From JANNSW01 sp031431235 (GTDB lineage Bacteria; Pseudomonadota; Alphaproteobacteria; Rhizobiales; Hyphomicrobiaceae): a stretch of DNA of 11,732 nt. Every line of letters begins with the position of its first letter. The stretch's first letter is position 1. The notes below the pieces were generated by a model. It was given only the letters and a program-made list of their open reading frames with translations. It had not been told where the DNA came from and ran no database searches. Location: contig JANPDA010000165.1 in NCBI GenBank assembly GCA_031431235.1, forward strand, positions 1 to 11,732. The letters run 5' to 3'. The translations under genes and the position numbers were made by a program. Below, in pieces: positions 6,831 to 11,732 of the stretch.

Positions 6831-6977
6831 ATGGCCAAAGGACAACAACGCGGCACTCGCGAGCTGAAGAAACCCAAGAAGGCCAAGGACAAGGCCGCAC
6901 CAGTGGAAACCAATCTGCTGGGTGCCAAATCCAAGAATTCGCCCGGCAAGCGCGGCGCTGGCGGAGCGAAATCCTGA
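6831..6977 (+). CDS. Very small lysine-rich protein (48 aa)
   Basis: ATG 6831 is preceded by GAGGAGACGGAC, a good Shine-Dalgarno with 7-8 nt spacing. The protein MAKGQQRGTRELKKPKKAKDK... is rich in Lys, Gly and Ala, lacks aromatic residues, and should be largely unfolded and strongly basic. Short basic proteins starting like this occur in many Hyphomicrobiales and are uncharacterised; nucleic acid binding is a guess from charge. The start and stop, the Shine-Dalgarno and same-strand neighbours support a real gene. Confidence 0.65.
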   Translation: MAKGQQRGTRELKKPKKAKDKAAPVETNLLGAKSKNSPGKRGAGGAKS

Positions 6978-7203
6978 GCAGACTTTCGTTGGAAGACCGT
7001 CTTGTCGAAGACATGCTTCCAGCATGACGAATGCCTGCCTAGATTGCTTTTTCGCGGAGATTTATCGCCAAACTGGGAAAGCCACTTTGGCGAGCTCGGC
7101 TTAGAATTGATGCCAAGGCCGGGTCGATGTCGTGCTAGACGAGGGAAGCCTCGAACCTATCGCAGCCTGGAACTCAGGACGCGGGGCCTCACAGGAGAGA
7201 TCA

Positions 7204-7461
7204 ATGGCTGCCCCCAATAAATTGAGCACTCAGGCCCGGCTGACTCAGCGGCGCGAGTCCCAGGACGGTTTGGTCAAGGAGCAGAAGAAGGAACGGCAGG
7301 CCCGGGCCGACAAGACTGCCCGACTGAAGGCGTTGCGGTTGGCGAAGGAAGCCGTCGATCGCGCGGCGACCGAAGCGGCGCCAAAGAAGCCGGCACCCAA
7401 AAAAAAGCCGGCGCCGAAACCGGGCGCGCCCGTCCGCGCCAAGACAGGGTTGCGGAAGTAG
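7204..7461 (+). CDS. Small basic protein with coiled-coil and Lys/Ala/Pro-rich tail (85 aa)
   Basis: ATG 7204 follows AGGAGAGATCA, a clear Shine-Dalgarno. Residues 9-57 are a charged helix full of Lys, Arg, Glu and Gln, probably a single long helix or coiled coil. Residues 58-85 form a repetitive Lys/Ala/Pro tail (APKKPAPKKKPAPKPG) resembling histone H1-like or nucleoid-protein tails. It contains no Cys, Trp, Phe or Tyr. A nucleic acid binding or nucleoid role is inferred from composition alone. The frame is open upstream to 7132, but the ribosome site picks 7204. Confidence 0.7.
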   Translation: MAAPNKLSTQARLTQRRESQDGLVKEQKKERQARADKTARLKALRLAKEAVDRAATEAAPKKPAPKKKPAPKPGAPVRAKTGLRK

Positions 7462-7839
7462 CCGGTGGCAACGGGCCCGAGGCGTGTGGGTCGAGCAAGT
7501 CCACCGCAGGTCTCGTCGTTCGATCCAATCGCCTGCAACCAACGTAGCTGCTATCGAGCTGGAAAATCGACGGCCGAAACAAATGGTTGCCTCCTGTTCT
7601 GGCCCGACCACGAGCACAGGTTGGTACGTGGGAAGGGCAGAGTTTTGGGGGCCAAGCGTGCCCTGATTGAATGGCCAGCCCATCAGAATGCTCTTTGTTT
7701 GTGTTCCGCCTCTCCATCCTTTGATCCCGCTTCACCGGAATTGAATGAATGGGGCGCAACATTCGGCGTTGAGAAGGCCCCATTGGCGGATCCTGTGTCG
7801 GGATCCATCGAGACGCGCGCCGCAACGAAAGATCACCCC
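7462..7839. other. Intergenic stretch containing repeat copy 2
   Basis: No supported gene: the plus-strand frame open across 7465-7998 runs through repeat sequence, and only its last 53 codons look coding. The one recognisable structure is the inverted-repeat element at 7691-7763. Confidence 0.45.
7691..7763. repeat. Dispersed inverted-repeat element, copy 2 (73 bp)
   Basis: It aligns without gaps to 1188-1260 with about 61 of 73 identical bases and the same orientation. Its inverted arms are less well preserved than in copy 1: GTGTTCCG at the left end faces CGCAACAT at the right, and CCATCCTTT faces AATGAATGG. It therefore looks like an older, diverging copy. Confidence 0.8.
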
Positions 7840-7998
7840 ATGATCCACAGCATCACCGAGATTCAGGCGCTCTTGGACGAGATCGCCAAACTGCTCGGGT
7901 CGGGCAACAAGGGCGAGCGGCGCAAGGCCGTCGCGCAGTTGCACCGAATCGCTGCGATCGCGTCGACCGCCGCGCTGACGTTGTCGATCCGCTCGTAG
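7840..7998 (+). CDS. Small helical hypothetical protein (52 aa)
   Basis: ATG 7840 begins MIHSITEIQALLDEIAKLL, an amphipathic helix, followed by a basic turn (GNKGERRKAVAQLHR) and a second, Ala-rich helix. Nearly all third codon positions are G or C, as in the solid genes here, whereas the upstream part of the same frame runs through repeat sequence. The ribosome site is weak (GAAAGATC). It could be a two-helix regulatory or membrane-associated peptide; no family is recognised. It ends 22 nt before the convergent pgk stop. Confidence 0.5.
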   Translation: MIHSITEIQALLDEIAKLLGSGNKGERRKAVAQLHRIAAIASTAALTLSIRS

Positions 7999-8020
7999 TA
8001 CCCTCCGAAGCGTCCCGTGC

Positions 8021-9241
8021 TCATGCCACAGCCAGAGCCGCGACGCCGGGAAGCGTGCGCCCCTCGAGCCACTCGAGGAAAGCGCCGCCCGCAGTCGAGA
8101 CGTAGGTGAAATCCCCGGTCACGCGGGCCGCATTCAAAGCCGCAACCGTATCGCCGCCGCCCGCGACCGAGACGAGGCTCCCCGCCTTGGTGAGCCGCGC
8201 CGCCTCGCGCGCGAGCGCAAACGTGCCCTCGCCGAAGGGAGCGATCTCGAAGGCGCCGAGCGGGCCGTTCCAGAGCACGGTCCGAGTGGCGGCGAGCCGC
8301 TGCATCAGCGCCGCGACCGTTCTCGGCCCGACGTCGAGGATCATGGCGTCCGCTGGAACCGCGTCGAGCGCGACCGCGCGGGACGGGGCGCCTGCCTTGA
8401 ATTCGCCAGCCACCACAGCATCGACTGGCAGCACGATCTCGCAGCCAGCAGCTTTCGCCGCCGCCGTGATCTCGTGCACGGTCTTGGCGAAGTCGGGCTC
8501 GGCCAGCGACTTGCCGACCTCGACCCCTCGCGCCAGCAGGAACGTGTTCGCCATGCCGCCGCCGATGACGAGCGCATCGACCCGCTTGGCGAGGTTGGTC
8601 AGGATCGGGATCTTGGTCGAGACCTTGGCACCCCCGACCACGGCCATGGTCGGGCGCCTGGGATTGTCGAGCGCGGCACACAGCGCCTCGATCTCGGCCA
8701 TCATCTGCTCGCCGGCAAAGGCCGGCAGCAGGTGCGCGAGACCCTCGGTCGAGGCATGCGCCCGGTGGGCACAGGAGAATGCGTCGTTCACTTAGACGTC
8801 GCCGCTGGCTGCTAGCGCGCGCGTGAAGGACGGATCGTTCTCCTCCTCGCCCTGGTGGAAGCGCGTGTTCTCGAGCACCAGCACGCCGCCGTCCGCAAGG
8901 CTCGCGACGGCCTTCGACGCTGGCTCGCCGATGCAGTCCTCGGCGAAGGCGACAGGTCGTCCGAGCAGACTGGCGAGCTTTTCCGCGATCGGGCGGAGCG
9001 ACATGGCGGGTTTCCTCTCGCCGTCCGGCCGCCCGAAATGGGAGAGCACGATCACGCGCGCGCCCGCCGCGGTGAGCCCATTGACGGTCGGCACGAAGCG
9101 CTCGATGCGGGTCGCGTCGCCCACCTTGCCGTCCTTCACCGGCACGTTGAGGTCGGCGCGCACCAGCACGCGCTTGCCCCGGACATCGGCCGGCGTGGGC
9201 GTGCGGAGCTTGGAGGTGTCGATGGCTGTCATGCTGGTCAT
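8021..9241 (-). pseudogene. pgk: Phosphoglycerate kinase interrupted by an in-frame stop
   Basis: The frame from 9241 to 8021 has the length (407 codons) and motifs of a full phosphoglycerate kinase, the ATP-forming enzyme of glycolysis that runs in reverse in the Calvin cycle. N-domain: RVLVRADLNVPVKDG and SHFGRP, which bind 3-phosphoglycerate. C-domain: GGAKVSTK, GGGMANTFLLARG, WNGPLGAFE, SVAGGGDTV and STAGGAFLEWLEG, which bind the nucleotide. Codon 150 (8792-8794) is TAA where the family has Tyr in YVNDAF, a one-base change from TAC or TAT, splitting the protein into 149- and 256-residue parts that correspond roughly to an N-domain piece and the rest. Everything else looks well conserved, so the break is recent, a sequencing error, or tolerated through restart at the adjacent GTG. 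ATG 9241 overlaps the preceding stop as ATGA; ATG 9232 has better spacing to GAGG. Confidence 0.88.
8789..8794 (-). other. Nonsense codon TAA followed directly by a candidate GTG restart in pgk
   Basis: On the minus strand the codons are TAA (8792-8794) then GTG (8789-8791), followed by AAC GAC GCA TTC (NDAF). The GTG normally encodes Val of YVNDAF but could serve as a reinitiation codon for ribosomes ending at the TAA. No strong Shine-Dalgarno precedes it; GGCGACG is the best nearby. Confidence 0.6.
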
Positions 9242-9513
9242 TCCTCGGTCGGGCTAGCTCCATAGATCTCCGCTGCCTCTTTCGAGGGCACCACGGGATA
9301 GATCTCGAAGTCGACGATGTCGCGCCAGGCGGCGATCCACTGCATCAGCGGCTTCAACTCGGAGCACTCCATCAGCTGGAAGCAGTGGGTGCCGGTCGCG
9401 TCGACCCAGCTGTCCACATAGCGAGCGTCGGGCGGGGCCTGGCGCCCTTTCTCCTTGAAGCGCGCATAGGCGGCGTGGGGATCGTGGAAGCGCTCGACGA
9501 CCATGAACAGCAT
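9238..9513 (-). CDS. DUF3303-like small protein (91 aa)
   Basis: Residues 1-80 (MLFMVVERFHD..., the RYVDSWVDATGTHCFQLMEC core at 31-50, WRDIVDFEIYPVVPSKEAAE at 68-87) match my memory of the DUF3303 family, small dimeric alpha/beta-barrel-like proteins of unknown function. GGAGG precedes the ATG with about 6 nt spacing. The stop overlaps the pgk start by 4 nt (ATGA), pointing to translational coupling with pgk. It lies 41 nt after the ParE-like gene on the same strand. Length is normal and nothing looks damaged. Confidence 0.85.
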   Translation of the reverse strand: MLFMVVERFHDPHAAYARFKEKGRQAPPDARYVDSWVDATGTHCFQLMECSELKPLMQWIAAWRDIVDFEIYPVVPSKEAAEIYGASPTEE

Positions 9514-9554
9514 GCTGCAGCCTCCACATCAAAGAATGACGCGACCAATTGGTC

Positions 9555-9896
9555 TCAGTCGTCCGTGCTCTCATCACCTGATTGCGCGAAAAAGGCCTCA
9601 ATATCGCGTCGACCATTGAGGACATGGACGATCTGGAGCAGGCTCTCGCTACCGGCCTGCACGTATCGAAAGAAGATCACGTAGTTTCCGAAAGTCACAC
9701 TTCGATACTCGGACCTCAATTCGTGCCGGGTCTTGCCCCGGCGCCCCGCAATGGCGGCGAGCTTTTCGCACCGGACGAATAACCGATCGATAAACGACAC
9801 GGCCACATGGCGGCTCTGGCTTTCCCGTGCAATATACTCCGCAATGTCCTCCAAATCGTGCTTTGCGGAATCGAGAAACACCAAGCGGTGCATCAC
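9555..9896 (-). CDS. ParE/RelE-superfamily toxin
   Basis: 113 residues with the ParE/RelE pattern: a first strand and helix (MHRLVFLDSAKHDLEDIAEYIA), a middle helix carrying Arg and Lys, then the paired strands RSVTFGNYVIFFRYV and LLQIVHVLNGRRDIEAFF near the C-terminus. ParE members poison DNA gyrase and RelE members cut mRNA at the ribosome; the DLEDIAEYIA helix and HVLNGRRD ending favour the ParE branch. The start is GTG at 9896, overlapping the antitoxin stop as GTGA, or ATG at 9893; either fits translational coupling. The frame is intact. Confidence 0.87.
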   Translation of the reverse strand: MMHRLVFLDSAKHDLEDIAEYIARESQSRHVAVSFIDRLFVRCEKLAAIAGRRGKTRHELRSEYRSVTFGNYVIFFRYVQAGSESLLQIVHVLNGRRDIEAFFAQSGDESTDD

Positions 9897-10129
9897 GAGA
9901 CCTCGGCGCGCTCATGCACCTCGTCAAGGCGTCGCAAGACGTGCTCACGCACATCTGCAACACTATTGCTACCCCCCTTGGCAACGGCCGCATCGAGCAT
10001 GCTCCTGAGGGCGACGATCTTCATCTGAGCAATCGCATGCCGCACCACATCCTCGGCCGTCGCGAAATTCCCCGCCGCGAGCTCGGCTTCGACCCATTGC
10101 GCCGCGTCCGGTGTCAGCTCGATCTTCAT
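9893..10129 (-). CDS. ParD-like ribbon-helix-helix antitoxin
   Basis: 78 residues. The N-terminal half (MKIELTPDAAQWVEAELAAG, then FATAEDVVRHAIAQM) is a ribbon-helix-helix DNA-binding fold of the ParD/CopG type; the C-terminal half is a charged helix (VREHVLRRLDEVHERAEVS) that would wrap the toxin. It is expected to neutralise the neighbouring ParE-like toxin and repress its own promoter. GAGG lies 5 nt before the ATG. The gene begins 64 nt after the transketolase stop, and the palindrome at 10153-10163 in that gap is a candidate operator. Confidence 0.87.
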   Translation of the reverse strand: MKIELTPDAAQWVEAELAAGNFATAEDVVRHAIAQMKIVALRSMLDAAVAKGGSNSVADVREHVLRRLDEVHERAEVS

Positions 10130-10152
10130 GAGACCTCACATGTAGGGTTTTG

Positions 10153-10163
10153 ACGGTCACCGT
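10153..10163. promoter_or_regulatory. 11-bp palindrome ACGGT-C-ACCGT upstream of the parD-like gene, possible autoregulatory operator
   Basis: Perfect 5-bp arms around one central base, lying 24 nt before the antitoxin ATG in a 64-nt gap after transketolase. Position suits a ParD-type autoregulatory site. A second, weaker inverted pair AACGC/GCGTT (10179-10193) lies at the transketolase end and has no T run. Confidence 0.35.
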
Positions 10164-10193
10164 ATCATGCTTGTGGTGAACGCCGTGAGCGTT

Positions 10194-11732
10194 TCATTGA
10201 TTGCCGGCCTGCGCTGATCTCAGGCCCGACGCTGAGCAAAATCCCCGAGCCGCCGCCGCTACTTTCGCGGCCGTGATGCCGAAGTGCTCGTAGAGCTGCT
10301 CGGCCGGCGCGGACGCGCCGAACCCCGGCATGCCGACGAACGTGCCGCGCTCGCCGAGCCAGCGGTCCCAGCCGAAGCCGATGGCCGCCTCGATGCCGAT
10401 CCTGGGCGCACTGCCCAGAACCCGGTCGCGATAGTCCTTGGGCTGGCGCGCGAACAGCTCGAACGAGGGCATCGAGACGATTGCGGCATCGAGCTTGTCG
10501 GCGGCGAGCAGCTTTGCCGCCTCCATCGCGATCTCGACCTCGGAGCCCGTCGCGATCAGCGTCACGTCGCGATGCCCGATCTCGGAGAGCACATAGCCGC
10601 CGCGCGCCGAGAGGTTCTCGCCAACATGGGCTGTCCGCAGCGTCGGCAGGCTCTGGCGGGTGAGGGCGAGCACCGAGGGCGACTTCGCCGAGCTGAGCGC
10701 GATCTCCCAGCACTCGGCCGTCTCGACGGCATCGGCCGGGCGCAACACCAGCAGATTCGGGATCGCCCTGAGCGCTGCCAGATGCTCGACCGGCTGATGG
10801 GTCGGGCCATCCTCGCCCAGACCGATCGAGTCGTGCGTCATCACATAGATGACCCGCTGCTGCATCAGCGCCGAGAGGCGGATCGCGGGCCGGCAATAAT
10901 CGGTGAACACGAGAAACGTGCCGCCATAGGGCACGATGCCGCCGTGCAGCGCCATGCCGTTCATGGCGGCGGCCATGCCATGCTCGCGCACGCCGTAGTG
11001 GATGTAGTTGTCGGCGAAAGCGCCCGGCTTCACGGGCTTGTGCAGCGCGGTCTTGGTGCCGTTCGAGCCGGTCAGATCGGCGGAGCCGCCCAGCAGGCCC
11101 GGCACCACCGGCAGCAGCGCTTCCAGCACCTGCTGGGAGGTGACGCGGGTTGCGAGCTTGGGTTTCTCGGCGCTGAACTTCTGCTTGATTGCGCCAGCGG
11201 CCTTGGCGATCGCGGCTGCGACCTCCTTGTCGATCGGATCGGCGAGGCGACCGCGCACACCCTTGTCGAGCTTGGCCGCCCGGCCGTCCCAGGCCTTCGA
11301 GGCTTCCCGTCCGCGCGCGCCGACGGCACGCCAGGCGGCGAGGATGGGCTCGGGCACCACGAAGGGCGGATGCGGCCAGCCGAGCTTGGCACGCGCCCCG
11401 GCGATCTCCTCGGCGCCGAGCGGCGAGCCGTGGGCGCCTGCGGTGCCAGCCTTGTTGGGCGCGCCAAAACCGATCACGGTCCGGCAGGCGATCATGACGG
11501 GCCGGTCGCTGCCCTCGGCCTCGTGCAGCGCGCGGGCGATGTCGGCCGGTTCGTGACCGTCGCAGCGCAGCGTGCGCCAGCCCGAAGCCTCGAAGCGCTT
11601 CATCTGATCGTCGGAGACCGAAAGGCTGGTCGGCCCGTCGATCGAGATCTGGTTGTCGTCGAAGAGCACCACGAGCTTGCCGAGCCGCAGGTGCCCGGCG
11701 AGGCTCGCCGCCTCCGAGGCGATTCCTTCCTG
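10194..11732 (-). CDS. tkt: Transketolase, C-terminal 512 residues, cut by window edge
   Basis: The frame is open to the right edge, so the true start is outside; the internal GTG near 11672 is not a start. Visible motifs: LFDDNQISIDG of the thiamine diphosphate/metal domain near the cut end; NYIHYGVREHGMAAAMNG with the catalytic Glu that activates the cofactor; THDSIGLGEDGPTHQPVEHL, the transketolase signature; and a complete C-terminal domain (LIATGSEVEIAMEAAKLL, GWDRWLGERGTF). It moves two-carbon units between sugar phosphates in the pentose phosphate or Calvin pathway. The C-terminus extends slightly beyond the usual end (GFCSASGLRSAQAGNQ), with a less conserved look. Downstream on the same strand follow the ParD/ParE pair and pgk; no gap gene is present. 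Confidence 0.96.
   Translation of the reverse strand, partial: QEGIASEAASLAGHLRLGKLVVLFDDNQISIDGPTSLSVSDDQMKRFEASGWRTLRCDGHEPADIARALHEAEGSDRPVMIACRTVIGFGAPNKAGTAGAHGSPLGAEEIAGARAKLGWPHPPFVVPEPILAAWRAVGARGREASKAWDGRAAKLDKGVRGRLADPIDKEVAAAIAKAAGAIKQKFSAEKPKLATRVTSQQVLEALLPVVPGLLGGSADLTGSNGTKTALHKPVKPGAFADNYIHYGVREHGMAAAMNGMALHGGIVPYGGTFLVFTDYCRPAIRLSALMQQRVIYVMTHDSIGLGEDGPTHQPVEHLAALRAIPNLLVLRPADAVETAECWEIALSSAKSPSVLALTRQSLPTLRTAHVGENLSARGGYVLSEIGHRDVTLIATGSEVEIAMEAAKLLAADKLDAAIVSMPSFELFARQPKDYRDRVLGSAPRIGIEAAIGFGWDRWLGERGTFVGMPGFGASAPAEQLYEHFGITAAKVAAAARGFCSASGLRSAQAGNQ

Noticed and set aside
6990..7021. Inverted pair TGGAAG/CTTCCA after the 48-residue gene
   Set aside because: Six-base arms with a 20-nt loop and no T run; too weak to call a terminator.
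7863..9263. 466-codon minus frame across pgk
   Set aside because: It is a +1-type shadow of pgk; the translation is Arg/Gly/Ala-rich and without motifs, while the pgk frame shows clear family motifs.
11670..11672. Start codon of transketolase inside the window
   Set aside because: The same frame continues with conserved transketolase sequence to the window edge, so the GTG is internal.

Overview
The window comes from a GC-rich bacterium with the gene style of an alphaproteobacterium, most likely Hyphomicrobiales (Bradyrhizobium/Bosea-like). The reasons are heavy G/C use in third codon positions, a PuuA/GlnT-type glutamine synthetase, a tkt/pgk neighbourhood, and several very small conserved-looking genes of a kind I associate with that order. 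Genus is not resolved. No rRNA, tRNA, CRISPR array or transposase was recognised.

Left edge (1-815): the N-terminal 230 codons of a glutamine-synthetase family enzyme on the minus strand, with a good sigma70-type promoter (TTGACA, 17-nt spacer, CATTAT) that carries a perfect 10-bp palindrome. Next, 1055-1260 holds a 42-codon ORF with a strong Shine-Dalgarno sequence that runs straight into a very strong palindrome, followed by a related longer inverted-repeat element. A second copy of the longer element lies 6.5 kb away at 7691-7763 in the same orientation.

Middle (1381-7998, plus strand): an Xre/RES toxin-antitoxin pair; an unrecognised 638-residue membrane protein closed by a strong hairpin; a gene-poor stretch of about 700 bp; a fatty acid desaturase with three histidine boxes; and four tiny genes (87, 48, 85 and 52 residues), two of them very lysine-rich.

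Right (8021-11732, minus strand): transcription runs transketolase (cut by the window edge), then a ParD/ParE-type toxin-antitoxin pair, a DUF3303-like gene, and phosphoglycerate kinase. The genes are tightly packed, with 4-nt overlaps at two junctions, so they may form one operon. The pgk frame is complete in length but is broken by an in-frame TAA where the family has Tyr in the 'YVNDAF' motif, immediately followed by a possible GTG restart. The gap gene often found between tkt and pgk is absent, and the toxin-antitoxin pair occupies that interval.

Overall, the window looks like an accessory segment (two toxin-antitoxin modules, dispersed palindromic repeats, orphan small genes) between two blocks of central metabolism. 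The most unusual items are the broken or split pgk, the toxin-antitoxin pair inside the tkt-pgk unit, and the palindromic repeat family. I see no clear multi-gene system of a new kind.
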